Assembly (NCBI GenBank): GCA_021849805.1
Contig: JAJZSL010000001.1
Location: 1-64,000 of the forward strand
Direction of reading: 5' to 3'
DNA: 64,000 bases
From: a bacterium
GTDB taxonomy: Bacteria; Verrucomicrobiota; Verrucomicrobiia; Chthoniobacterales; UBA6821
The first letter of the stretch is position 1, and each line of letters opens with the position of its first letter. Position numbers and translations under genes: made by a program. The notes under the pieces were generated by a model. It saw nothing but the letters and a program-made list of their open reading frames with translations. It was not told the origin of the DNA and ran no database searches. Shown here piece by piece: positions 8,736 to 17,185 of the stretch.

Positions 8736-10105
8736 GGTAATATATTTGGTAAATGTTGGTTAGGGATGAGTCCTCCAAAACGATTCAAGGAAGATCCAGG
8801 AGAGGCTTTGGAGAGCATTTTTTTTATTTTACCCACGTTTTTCATCATTTTTTTCATTTGATGAAGCCGCAGGATGAGATTGTTAACTTCGGTCACAGAA
8901 CAACCACTGCCACGGGCAATACGTTGTCGTCGGCGAGCATTGAGAATGTCGGGACGTTTACGTTCCTTGGGCGTCATTGAAAGAATGATGGCCTCAATTC
9001 GTTGCAGCTGCTTTTTGTCGATCGAACTTGATGAAAGATTAGCGCCCCCTGGCAACATGCCAAGAAGATTTTCAAGGGGACCCATGCGTTGCATCATTCG
9101 TAGCTGGCTCAAGAAGTCATCAAAATCAAAAGAAGCAGACTTCATTTTTTGCTCCCATCGAGCTGCTTCTTCGAGTTCAAGAGCTTCAGAGGCTTTTTCA
9201 ACAAAGCTAAGAACATCTCCCATGCCCAAAATTCTTCCTGCTAATCGATCTGGGTGGAATATTTCAAATTGATCTAATTTTTCTCCAATACCGGCAAATT
9301 TAATCGGTTTTCCAGTGACTGTACGTAGTGAAAGGGCTGCGCCTCCTCGTGTGTCCCCATCGAGTTTTGTTAAAATAATTCCCGTGATTCCAAGAGCAGC
9401 ATGAAATTGTTCAGCGACACTGACTGCTTGCTGACCGGTGGCAGCGTCAGAAACAAGTAAAATTTCCTCTGGTTTCAAAAAATCTTTGAGTTTTCTCAGT
9501 TCTTCTAGGAGTGGCTCATCAATTTCACGACGCCCAGCCGTATCATAGATTGTTATTTCTGCTTTTTGATTCTCAATCCAGCGCACAGCTTCAGCGGCGG
9601 TATCAAGTAGATGAGAAGCCCCCTTGGGAGGAGCAAAAACAGGAACCGCAACTTGCTCACCTAAAGAAACAAGTTGATCAATAGCTGCAGGACGCACGAG
9701 ATCGAGTGCAACGAGGAGTGGACGGTGTCCTTGATTTTTGAGCCATGTTGCTAGTTTTGCGCAAGAAGTTGTTTTGCCAGCTCCATTGAGACCAATCATG
9801 AGAATACCTGTTCCTCTGTTGAGCTTGAGTGAAGCTGTATCCCCACCTAAGAGCTCTGTTAACTCTTCATGAAAGATTTTAATAATTTGTTGGCCTGGTG
9901 TTACACGATCAAGGACGTGATGACCGAGTGCCTTTTCTTTAACGCGAGCAATAAAATCTTTTGCAACTTGAAAATGAACATCCGCATCAAGCAAAGCTAA
10001 ACGGACTTCACGAAGTGTTTGCTGGATATTCTCTTCGGTAATTTGACCGTGTCCTCGGAGTTTTTTGAATGTTCTTTGAAGCTGGTTGGAAAGAGTAGAG
10101 AGCAT
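8726..10105 (-). CDS. ffh: Signal recognition particle GTPase Ffh (SRP54)
   Basis: Ffh binds signal sequences of nascent membrane proteins together with SRP RNA and delivers ribosomes to FtsY. The N domain (about 1-90) is followed by the G domain with G1 GLNGAGKTTSCAKLA, VALDLVRPAAIDQL, G3 YDTAGRREID, LVSDAATGQ and G4 TKLDGDTRGGAALS. The C-terminal M domain (about 310-455) contains the methionine-rich LRMMQRMGPLENLLGMLPGG segment and the RNA-binding RIARGSG motif. I use the ATG at 10105 (MLSTLSNQLQRTFKKLRG), which matches the family N-terminus. An in-frame ATG twelve codons upstream exists but adds an unconserved hydrophobic extension. The 3' end overlaps rpsP. Confidence 0.97.
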   Translation of the reverse strand: MLSTLSNQLQRTFKKLRGHGQITEENIQQTLREVRLALLDADVHFQVAKDFIARVKEKALGHHVLDRVTPGQQIIKIFHEELTELLGGDTASLKLNRGTGILMIGLNGAGKTTSCAKLATWLKNQGHRPLLVALDLVRPAAIDQLVSLGEQVAVPVFAPPKGASHLLDTAAEAVRWIENQKAEITIYDTAGRREIDEPLLEELRKLKDFLKPEEILLVSDAATGQQAVSVAEQFHAALGITGIILTKLDGDTRGGAALSLRTVTGKPIKFAGIGEKLDQFEIFHPDRLAGRILGMGDVLSFVEKASEALELEEAARWEQKMKSASFDFDDFLSQLRMMQRMGPLENLLGMLPGGANLSSSSIDKKQLQRIEAIILSMTPKERKRPDILNARRRQRIARGSGCSVTEVNNLILRLHQMKKMMKNVGKIKKMLSKASPGSSLNRFGGLIPNQHLPNILPWQ

Positions 10106-10206
10106 AAAAATGATTCTTCCATGAAAGGGAAGAGTGAACAATTTTGAGGAGCGAATTCTAAATCAAATAAAAATTCGGGAAAGAATCAATTTTTTTGGGA
10201 AAATGA

Positions 10207-10413
10207 TTATTTTACACAAAATTTTCTCAAGGAGAGTAAAAAGTCTTTTATCATGCCATCGAGAGTGCACTGCTTATTAGGATCAAAGCCGTCATCGAGT
10301 GCTTTTATGAGTGTAGGGCCCTTTTCAATTGAAGAGACGATAGTGTCTACTGAATGTTTTTCTCGAAGTGATCTCCATATCCAACCAATTCCAAGAAGGC
10401 AGAGCCAACTTCC
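10207..10413 (-). pseudogene. PqqD-like reading frame without a start codon (probable remnant)
   Basis: Between ffh and the AttH-like gene there is an open frame of 68 codons from just after a TGA (10414-10416) to a TAA (10207-10209). It has no ATG, GTG or TTG near its beginning. Its translation looks protein-like: IWRSLREKHSVDTIV, then FDPNKQCTLDGM and IKDFLLSLRKF. That order resembles the PqqD family (IW..L..-..s.d.Iv, ...fd.....l..D...FL..L). The first ~22 codons overlap the 3' end of the AttH-like gene in another frame. PqqD-like proteins are small peptide chaperones next to radical-SAM enzymes, and none is present here. I read it as the 5'-truncated remains of such a gene. The similarity is by eye and short. 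Confidence 0.35.
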
Positions 10414-11489
10414 TCATGAGCATCATTGATCACTCGAGAAGCGCCCTCCCAGTAGCTCAGTCCATTACTTCCAAACAATTCTTGATTCTTGGCAAGCGGA
10501 AGTAAAAGAAAAGTAACGGATTTCTTGAGTACTGGATCGATAGTACGAAGACGCATATTAATAGGATAAGAGTGTGCTGTCAGAGGGCTTTTCCAGAATG
10601 ATAGCGGTTCGAGTGAAAAATCTTTTTCATGGTAAGAGGTCAACATTCCTTGTTGATTAATCCACGTCAGTGTTGAGTAAGGATCGCGAGCTCCATCTCG
10701 GCGACGCATTTCAAAAACCATGATTTCACGTCCATCCTTGAGCTGAAGTGAACACCAATTCCAGCCAACTTGATTCGAAGAAAGTTGACTTGTGCTTACT
10801 TCATGGTCCATCCAAGCTTCTCCATGAACGTGGAATTGTTGAGTTCCCTCGACAAGTGTTCCCTCCAGGGAGAGTCGTGGAAAGCTCATGTAATAACTAA
10901 CAGCCGTAGGATCCTCTCCTTTTCTGGATATAGAATTATTGCCAAAAATAACTAACGGCTTCACTGGTTTTAGAGCTAGCTCCCAAGAAGCTTCTGCTTG
11001 GATGGATCCGATAAGTTGCATGGTTTCACTAGCAGGATCATTCATCAGCAGGGACCAATTGCCATTGCGTAGATCTAGTTTGCTTTTGGAGGCAGATGCA
11101 TCCCAACCACGACGATTCCAGCGTCGTTGAAAATGAAATCGTTGATTCTTCACATCGAGTAATGCCATGTCGGCAAAGAAAATTGTTTGATGACTAAAAT
11201 CAGATGAATCAGATGAAAATTCCTCTTCTTCCTTTGAGAAAGGCTTAAGAGCTGTTCTAAAAAAAGTTGACTCAAAAGCAAATCTCCTGCCGCTCTCATC
11301 AAAAAGATGTCCAGTGATATACCACCACTCTATTTTAAAATGATCATGGCTGCCATGATCTCTTGGAAAAGAAAACTGATATCCTCCCTTAGGCAAGGAA
11401 AAACCATCATAGCTGATTGCTTTGAGTTGGAGAGAACTCAACAGAGCTAAGAGAAGAAAAACTCTTTTAAACTTCTGCAAGTTACTCAT
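10347..11489 (-). CDS. CrtC/AttH-type secreted lipocalin-like protein
   Basis: From the ATG at 11489 the product has ~380 residues with a signal peptide (FKRVFLLLALLSSLQLKA). Family hallmarks are the N-terminal EWWYITGHL, later AWMDHEVSTSQ and GWNWCSLQLKDG, and near the C-terminus the YWEGA and AFLELVGYG segments. This is the carotenoid 1,2-hydratase / AttH family, a double beta-barrel fold. The annotated CrtC enzymes act on carotenoids, but most exported members with an ABC transporter belong to the AttEFGH-type systems of unknown substrate. It overlaps the permease stop codon by eight bases and follows its ATPase and permease, which supports the AttH assignment. I see no carotenoid genes nearby. 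Confidence 0.85.
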   Translation of the reverse strand: MSNLQKFKRVFLLLALLSSLQLKAISYDGFSLPKGGYQFSFPRDHGSHDHFKIEWWYITGHLFDESGRRFAFESTFFRTALKPFSKEEEEFSSDSSDFSHQTIFFADMALLDVKNQRFHFQRRWNRRGWDASASKSKLDLRNGNWSLLMNDPASETMQLIGSIQAEASWELALKPVKPLVIFGNNSISRKGEDPTAVSYYMSFPRLSLEGTLVEGTQQFHVHGEAWMDHEVSTSQLSSNQVGWNWCSLQLKDGREIMVFEMRRRDGARDPYSTLTWINQQGMLTSYHEKDFSLEPLSFWKSPLTAHSYPINMRLRTIDPVLKKSVTFLLLPLAKNQELFGSNGLSYWEGASRVINDAHEEVGSAFLELVGYGDHFEKNIQ

Positions 11490-14064
11490 GGATATCTTCA
11501 GGAAGCTGGGAACATTTCCTTGCAACTGCATAACAAACAGCTGTAGCGGTGATAACAACAGCAACTCCTAAGAGAAGTAGAGGCATGAAGGGAATAGTGA
11601 ATTGAAGAGTCCAACCAAAACTTTGTTTGTTAATTACGTAGATAAGGATTACTCCAATACCAATACTAACGAGGATTCCAACAAGAGTGCTACTCATTGC
11701 TAAGATTCCACCCTCAAGTGCTTCTGCTAGTGCAATGGTGGAGTAGGTGGCTCCAAGAGCTCGAAGTATTGTTACTTCTTTTCTTCGATCGATCAAAATA
11801 TTAGAAAGGGTCATGCCAAGCCCAATAATGGCAACAATCATTCCAATAAGTTCTAGCGCATAGGTGATGGAGAAGGTTTGATGGAAAATGCGCAGAATCT
11901 CTTCTCGTAAGTTTCTGTTGGTAAAGATAGTCAGTCCAGGAAATTGCTTGGCCAGTTTTAAGCTTGCTGCTTGAGGATCGAGGGAAGGTTTGAGAAAGAT
12001 AATCAAAGCACTGGCACCATTTTCTTTAAAGTCATCAAGAAAATGATTTCGATCCATGAGCAGTGATCCTCTCTCGTTTCCATATTCAGCAAAAATGCCC
12101 ACAATAGTCATTTTTTTGTTACCATGAATACTAGGAATGGTGATCTGGTCTCCAAGTCGGAGGTGATAACGTTGTAGAAAGCTTTCACTGGCGAGGAGAA
12201 GATGACTGTTTTTTTCTGTGTTGAAAAAATCTTCTGGAGGAATTTTTTTCCAGAGGAGATTCTGATGCCTTTTCAGAAAGTTGATATCAATGCCACTAAT
12301 CATCGTAGGTAGTTGAGATAGCATGATGGAATGTGATGTCACAACTTGAAAATCGGCTATTTCATCTTGTGTAGTAATCCTCTGCCAGGTTGAAGCATCG
12401 ATTTGTTTTTCTAGAGAAGTTCCATCATACTGAGCACTACTGATGTAGAGGTCAGCTTGGAAGGTAGAGCGAATCCAAAAATTCATCGTCTTCTCAAAGC
12501 TAGCAATGAGAATGAGCATACCAGCAGCAATGGCTATTCCACAGAGAATACCAGCAGCAGCAAAGTAATGACGCTTAGAGAGAGGTTTCAAATGACTGAG
12601 CGCCAGTCGAAGGAGAGGAGAAAATTTTCCAAGAGAAGAACTGAGACTAGCAGATTGTTCAACAAGCCTTCCTGAGAAAATGCCTCCTCCCAATATTAAT
12701 AAAAACGTTGCAAGATATCCAGCCAGTGGGAGAGGCCTAGTCTGGAGGAAACTGACAGCCGGCATCAGGGAGAGCATGCCGCTGAGCAGGAAGAAGAAGC
12801 AACCTAGCTTTAGCGATTCTACCCAACTTCGAGTTCGTTCTTTATCATATTCCTGAGAGAGGATTTGAGCAGGAGGCGTTTGTGCAGCTTCTCTAGCAGG
12901 CCACCAACCAGTCAGTAGTGCTGAAGAGAGAGCAAGAAGCATTGCCAAAAAAAATTCTCTGCAATCCAAGCTGGCAGCATGCACAGCTGTTCTGTAGTAG
13001 AGTGTGTTCACCACAGCAGCTACTGATCGAACGGCAAATTGTGCACCACCCCAACCTAGAAGACTTCCAAGAAAACCACTGCTCAGTCCAAGGATGAGCG
13101 CTTCAAGAAGCCATTGAATACGAATCACTCTCTCCGTGACTCCCAGCGTGGAGAGGATAGCAATTTCACTTCTTCTTCTTACTAGGGCACCATCAAGAGA
13201 CTGAAAAATGAGATAAAGCCCAGCTAAAAGAGCAATGAAGGAGAGGATGGTAAGGTTCATTCGAAAAGATTGAGTCATCAGAGCAGCTTTTTTTTCTTCA
13301 TCCCGAGCAGTCCATAGCTCAAAGCGGCCATGACTTTTTTCTTCAAGAAGATGAAAGAGCTCTTTTTTTCTCTCTTCTCTGCGTGGTCCTGAAGGGAGTA
13401 GGCAAGCTATTTGAGATATTTTTCCAGTTTGATTAGTAAGAGATTGTAGTAGGGGTAAATCTGCTAGGAGCAAATGAGAAGAGCTTGTCCAGTCTGCTCT
13501 CTCTTCTGGAATCCAACCGGCAACTTGAAAATTGATTTTTTGGTGATCAACAACTAGGGGAAAAAAATCCCCAACAGCCAAATTTTTCTCTAAAGCCAAC
13601 TGGTGCGTAATAAAAAGAGCAACATTGCTTTTTATTGAAGATAAGGGGTTATCAACTAATTCCTGAGGCGATCTCAAATTCTGCAAGGCAAGAAGATCAA
13701 CCCCGAGGAGTTGAAAAAGAGGAGGAGCTATTTTTTTATTTTCATTATATGGCTCTGTTGCTCTGAGATCTAAGATGGGAATTAGCTCTACCGGCGTAGC
13801 ACCTAAGGATTGTCGTAACTCTTTGAGGATATTCGTGGAGAGTTTTCCATCAGTTGCTCTGAGCTCAACATCACTCTCTTGGTGAAGAAGTGTTGTAAAA
13901 TGCTCAAAATTATTGAGCACAGCTCTATTGGCCAGGCGTATGGAGAAGAAAAGAGCTATTCCTAAGGAAAAAATAGCGATTTGCAAGAGTGTCTCTCTAG
14001 GAGCATGTAACCAGTGGCGTAGGGTGATGCGTTTAAATAAGAGAAAAGAGATGCCTTTCATCAA
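11482..14064 (-). CDS. FtsX/MacB-type ABC transporter permease (long form)
   Basis: This 860-residue integral membrane protein has the double FtsX-like permease arrangement. There is an N-terminal helix (about 24-44), a large periplasmic domain, then a first set of three helices (about 265-400). Further helices follow around 425-460, then another helix (about 500-525), a second periplasmic domain with KMTIVGIFAEYGNERGS, and a final set of three helices (about 735-845). Family signatures are SEIAILSTLGVTERVI and KEVTILRALGATYSTI, each at the end of a cytoplasmic loop. Such proteins work as mechanotransmission permeases in lipoprotein release or AttEFGH-like export. It overlaps the ATPase gene by four bases and the lipocalin gene by eight. 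Confidence 0.88.
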   Translation of the reverse strand: MMKGISFLLFKRITLRHWLHAPRETLLQIAIFSLGIALFFSIRLANRAVLNNFEHFTTLLHQESDVELRATDGKLSTNILKELRQSLGATPVELIPILDLRATEPYNENKKIAPPLFQLLGVDLLALQNLRSPQELVDNPLSSIKSNVALFITHQLALEKNLAVGDFFPLVVDHQKINFQVAGWIPEERADWTSSSHLLLADLPLLQSLTNQTGKISQIACLLPSGPRREERKKELFHLLEEKSHGRFELWTARDEEKKAALMTQSFRMNLTILSFIALLAGLYLIFQSLDGALVRRRSEIAILSTLGVTERVIRIQWLLEALILGLSSGFLGSLLGWGGAQFAVRSVAAVVNTLYYRTAVHAASLDCREFFLAMLLALSSALLTGWWPAREAAQTPPAQILSQEYDKERTRSWVESLKLGCFFFLLSGMLSLMPAVSFLQTRPLPLAGYLATFLLILGGGIFSGRLVEQSASLSSSLGKFSPLLRLALSHLKPLSKRHYFAAAGILCGIAIAAGMLILIASFEKTMNFWIRSTFQADLYISSAQYDGTSLEKQIDASTWQRITTQDEIADFQVVTSHSIMLSQLPTMISGIDINFLKRHQNLLWKKIPPEDFFNTEKNSHLLLASESFLQRYHLRLGDQITIPSIHGNKKMTIVGIFAEYGNERGSLLMDRNHFLDDFKENGASALIIFLKPSLDPQAASLKLAKQFPGLTIFTNRNLREEILRIFHQTFSITYALELIGMIVAIIGLGMTLSNILIDRRKEVTILRALGATYSTIALAEALEGGILAMSSTLVGILVSIGIGVILIYVINKQSFGWTLQFTIPFMPLLLLGVAVVITATAVCYAVARKCSQLPEDIHE

Positions 14065-14780
14065 TGGTCAGAACTTTTGATCTTCTCACTGGACTCCTCG
14101 ATCATCACTCCATCAGATATCTTGATCACTCGATGGCAAATATCAGCTACTTGAGGACTATGGGTCACCATGAGCATAGCAATCTTGTACGCCTGAGAAA
14201 GTTTTTCAAGAAGATGGAGGATTTTCTCTCCGGTAAGGGAATCTAAATTTCCTGTTGGCTCATCAGCTAAGAGCAAGGCTGGGCGATGGATAATAGCTCG
14301 AGCAATGGCAGTACGTTGCATTTCACCTCCTGAGAGCTCTGCTGGCAGAGCCTTCCAGCGAGATTGCAGACCAACTTCTTCGATTAATTGCATCACGCGA
14401 TCGTGACGTTCTGAACTTCCTACTCCGAGTAGTTGGAGCGGGAATTCAATGTTTTCAAAAACAGAAAGTGTTGGCAGAAGGTGGAAAAATTGAAAGATCA
14501 TGCCCAAGGAGCGTCTTCGTAGCTCTGTTAGCTCTTTTCCTGATAATCGATCTAGTAGAACTCCCTGAATTTCAATAGAGCCCTCATCAGCACGATCAAT
14601 ACCGCCTAAGCAGTGGAGTAGCGTTGTTTTACCACAGCCAGAAGGACCTAGAAGGGCCACGCGTTCTCCTTGTTCCAGAGAAAAGGAGAGATCTCTGAGA
14701 ACAGGGCGTAAGTGGTAGCTCTTCTTTAAATGTAACACTTGCAGAAGAAGTGGAGCTGTTTGTTCCTGAAGATTGATCAC
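14061..14780 (-). CDS. ABC transporter ATP-binding protein, LolD/MacB type
   Basis: The 239-residue ATPase carries Walker [13 protein letters not shown], the Q-loop [18 protein letters not shown], signature [15 protein letters not shown], Walker [13 protein letters not shown] and the H-loop MLMVTHSPQ. The [14 protein letters not shown] segment and EPTGNLDS are typical of the LolD/FtsE/MacB group that powers FtsX-like permeases. Its stop overlaps the permease start (ATGA), so the two are translationally coupled. With the downstream lipocalin-like gene the set resembles the AttEFGH exporter. All motifs needed for ATP hydrolysis are intact. Confidence 0.93.
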   Translation of the reverse strand: MINLQEQTAPLLLQVLHLKKSYHLRPVLRDLSFSLEQGERVALLGPSGCGKTTLLHCLGGIDRADEGSIEIQGVLLDRLSGKELTELRRRSLGMIFQFFHLLPTLSVFENIEFPLQLLGVGSSERHDRVMQLIEEVGLQSRWKALPAELSGGEMQRTAIARAIIHRPALLLADEPTGNLDSLTGEKILHLLEKLSQAYKIAMLMVTHSPQVADICHRVIKISDGVMIEESSEKIKSSDH

Positions 14781-14788
14781 GGAAAATT

Positions 14789-15208
14789 TTATTTTCGAAA
14801 TTCACATCGATGAGAAGGACACTTGGAGCGACCAAAAAGTTTTCCTAGTGGAAGACGATAGTGAGCGAAAAGTTCGTAAAAGAATGTAGCTATTGGATGG
14901 ATAAGTGGCCAGGAGAGTGGCTTCAGAAGCCATCCAAGACCTAAGAGAGTATAGGCTTCTAGGAAGACATCAACTTTCTTAATCACACGGCCATCATGAA
15001 AGATACCATGAATCACACTCATAACCTCTTCTTCAGTGAGACTGTAGAGAGCGGGATCAAAGTGAGGATCTGTAATATCTTCAAAAGCCAGAAGGCCTTT
15101 TTTGTTATGCTGAGCCATCCAAGCAATTTCGCGACGGCAGAAAGGGCATTCTCCGTCATAGAGAAGTTTTAGTTTCCAACAAGGAGAGGGAGTTATTTCA
15201 GATATCAT
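14789..15208 (-). CDS. DCC-family thiol-disulfide oxidoreductase (DUF393)
   Basis: The 139-residue protein begins with the family-defining LLYDGECPFCRREIAWM, where CPFC is a thioredoxin-like redox pair, and ends with a conserved aromatic/proline region. The middle has ITDPHFDPALY and a VDVFLEAYTLLG helix, then GWLLKPLSWPLIHPIATFFYEL, matching the usual DUF393 layout. These proteins are thought to be thioredoxin-fold oxidoreductases, with physiological partners unknown. It precedes the ATPase of the AttEFGH-like operon by eight bases on the same strand and may be cotranscribed with it. Two extra cysteines sit near the C-terminus (KCPSHRC). Confidence 0.87.
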   Translation of the reverse strand: MISEITPSPCWKLKLLYDGECPFCRREIAWMAQHNKKGLLAFEDITDPHFDPALYSLTEEEVMSVIHGIFHDGRVIKKVDVFLEAYTLLGLGWLLKPLSWPLIHPIATFFYELFAHYRLPLGKLFGRSKCPSHRCEFRK

Positions 15209-15249
15209 GCTTTTTTAACGTTTATTCTTCTTCAAGGAGAGAGGAGTGC

Positions 15250-16029
15250 TCAAGCCTCTTCTTCTCCTAGATAAGCTTGGATGACACGACGATCTTGACG
15301 AATCTGACTGGGAGTTCCTTGAGCAAGGAGTTTTCCAAAATTGAGAACAAGCAATCGATCAGAGAACTCCATGATAAAGGGAAGATGATGTTCAATGAGA
15401 ATCATGCTCAGAGAAAATTCTCGTTGAATCCAGCGGAGCAATGCAAGGAGCTCTCTTGTTTCTGCATCATTCATGCCTGCTGCTGGTTCATCCAAAAGAA
15501 GTAAGCGAGGTTTCAGAGCAAGTGCTCGTGCTATTTCTAGGCGACGCTGATCGCCATAGGAGAGGGAGGATGCCATGTGATGAGCTCGAGAGCTCATGCC
15601 AAAGAGATCCAGCAACTCCATTGATGCTTTGTAGGACTTATTCTCCTCTTGCTTCATTCTCCTCGTTCTCAATAAGGCTTCTAGAAGAGTGTAGTTAATC
15701 TCATGATCATAAGCAGTAGTGATATTTTCTAGAACACTCAACTGCTTAAAAAGTCGAATATGTTGAAAAGTTCTAGCAATACCTAAGCGAGCAATTTGAG
15801 AAGATCTTTTCTTCTCCATGGCTTGACCTAGAAAAATCATTGTTCCCGAAGTAGAAAGAGTTACACCAGAAATTAAATTGAGCAGCGTTGTTTTTCCTGC
15901 TCCATTGGGACCAATAATTCCAAGACATTCGTTCTCATAAAGCTCAAAAGAAAGATCAACAACAGCATGCATTCCTCCGAAATATTTGTTCAAAGCATTG
16001 ACTGTGAGCAAAGGAGCATTCAGCGTCAT
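15250..16029 (-). CDS. livG: Branched-chain amino-acid ABC transporter ATPase LivG
   Basis: The 259-residue ATPase shows Walker A GPNGAGKTTLLNLISGV, the LivG-type IARTFQHIRLF Q-loop region, signature LSYGDQRRLEIARALA, Walker B LLLDEPAAGMND and the H-loop ILIEHHLPFIMEFSDRLLVL. The longer spacing between Walker A and the signature motif and the PAAGMN sequence separate LivG from LivF. It lies ten bases after livM on the same strand. The partner LivF ATPase is not in the window, so either LivG acts as a homodimer or livF is elsewhere. The likely substrates are branched-chain amino acids or related compounds such as urea or amides. Confidence 0.9.
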   Translation of the reverse strand: MTLNAPLLTVNALNKYFGGMHAVVDLSFELYENECLGIIGPNGAGKTTLLNLISGVTLSTSGTMIFLGQAMEKKRSSQIARLGIARTFQHIRLFKQLSVLENITTAYDHEINYTLLEALLRTRRMKQEENKSYKASMELLDLFGMSSRAHHMASSLSYGDQRRLEIARALALKPRLLLLDEPAAGMNDAETRELLALLRWIQREFSLSMILIEHHLPFIMEFSDRLLVLNFGKLLAQGTPSQIRQDRRVIQAYLGEEEA

Positions 16030-16039
16030 GATCTTTTCC

Positions 16040-17080
16040 TTATTCTTTATTTTGTGCGGGAGTCAGAGAAAACCAAGACCATTCTCTAAAGCCCATCATT
16101 CCAGAGGGACGAAAAATCATTAGTAGCACTAGTAGAAGAGGCATCATGACGGAGCGCCAGATTCCTAAGGGTTGTAGCAGCTGATAGAGGAGCGTGAAGA
16201 GTCCTGCCCCCAAGCAGGATCCTGAGAGGGAAGCCACACCACCAAGATAGACCATGACAAGAATATTAGTCGATTTGAGAATGTTAAAAGAGTTGGGATT
16301 GATGAATTGAATTTGATGCGCAAAGAGAACTCCTGCAACTCCTGCAAAAAAAGAAGAAATGACAAAAGTCATGATTCTAAGAGACCGTGTGGAAATGCCT
16401 ATCGCTTCTGCCGCTACCTCATCATCACGAATTGCTCTGATGCTTCGCCCCCATTTTGAAGCGAGGAGATTGCGCAATGACCAAAAAGTGAAAAGAAAAC
16501 AGCCATAGGCCCATGGTAGTGTTGTTAGTCCTCGAATCCCAAGGAGTCCATGAGTTCCTCCAAGAGAGGAGATATTCTCAAGAGCAGATTTGACAATCAT
16601 TAAAAAAGCAAGCGTGATAACAGCAAGGTAATCTCCTCGTGTTTTGATCGAAAGAAGCGCAATGGGTAGACTCATTATTGCAGCACTAAGGCCACCTATT
16701 ACAATGGCAAGCGGAAAAAGAAGCAGTGGAGGAAGTGAGGGAGTAATGTAGAGCGTGAGCATAGTAGAACTGTAAGCACCAAGAGCCATGAAGGCAGCAT
16801 GCCCTAAGGAGAACTCCCCCATATATCCATTTACAAGGTTCAAACTCATGCAAAGAATGGTATTAATAACTAAGCTAATGAGAACAAAGGTGACATACTC
16901 ATTAACAAATTGAGGAATCAAAAAAGAACCAACAGCCAACCAACCAAAGAGGAGCAGGAGTCGATACTTCAAGAACCAGGAAGAATGATCTTCTAGTGTT
17001 TTTTTTACCTGGAGAAGATTTTGATTATTCAACATAGAGGAAAGGAAGTATCCTAACAGAGCATAGAGCATTGAGACCAT
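16040..17080 (-). CDS. livM: Branched-chain amino-acid ABC transporter permease LivM
   Basis: The 346-residue permease has about ten hydrophobic segments. It contains the LivM signatures LNLVNGYMGEFSLGHAAFMALGAY, split here by the first helix pair, SIKTRGDYLAVITLAF, and the cytoplasmic RAIRDDEVAAEAIGI loop that docks on the ATPase, as well as FAGVAGVLFAHQ. It forms the transport channel with LivH in the inner membrane. The N-terminus is uncertain because four Met codons occur in the first ~20 residues. It is divergent from the unrecognised gene at 17186, and together with livG it is the left half of a split liv cluster. Confidence 0.9.
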   Translation of the reverse strand: MVSMLYALLGYFLSSMLNNQNLLQVKKTLEDHSSWFLKYRLLLLFGWLAVGSFLIPQFVNEYVTFVLISLVINTILCMSLNLVNGYMGEFSLGHAAFMALGAYSSTMLTLYITPSLPPLLLFPLAIVIGGLSAAIMSLPIALLSIKTRGDYLAVITLAFLMIVKSALENISSLGGTHGLLGIRGLTTLPWAYGCFLFTFWSLRNLLASKWGRSIRAIRDDEVAAEAIGISTRSLRIMTFVISSFFAGVAGVLFAHQIQFINPNSFNILKSTNILVMVYLGGVASLSGSCLGAGLFTLLYQLLQPLGIWRSVMMPLLLVLLMIFRPSGMMGFREWSWFSLTPAQNKE

Positions 17081-17185
17081 TGTAAAAGATTACTAGCAGC
17101 TAATTCCTCTCTTATCAGAGTATGGATGTTCCTTGATGGTCCAGAAATTCAACATCACAAAAATAACTCAGAAAAATTGTTCACG

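Noticed and set aside
8874-9272. A 132-residue plus-strand frame inside ffh
   Set aside because: It lies antisense to the conserved M domain of Ffh, and its product is Arg/Ser-rich without a recognisable fold.
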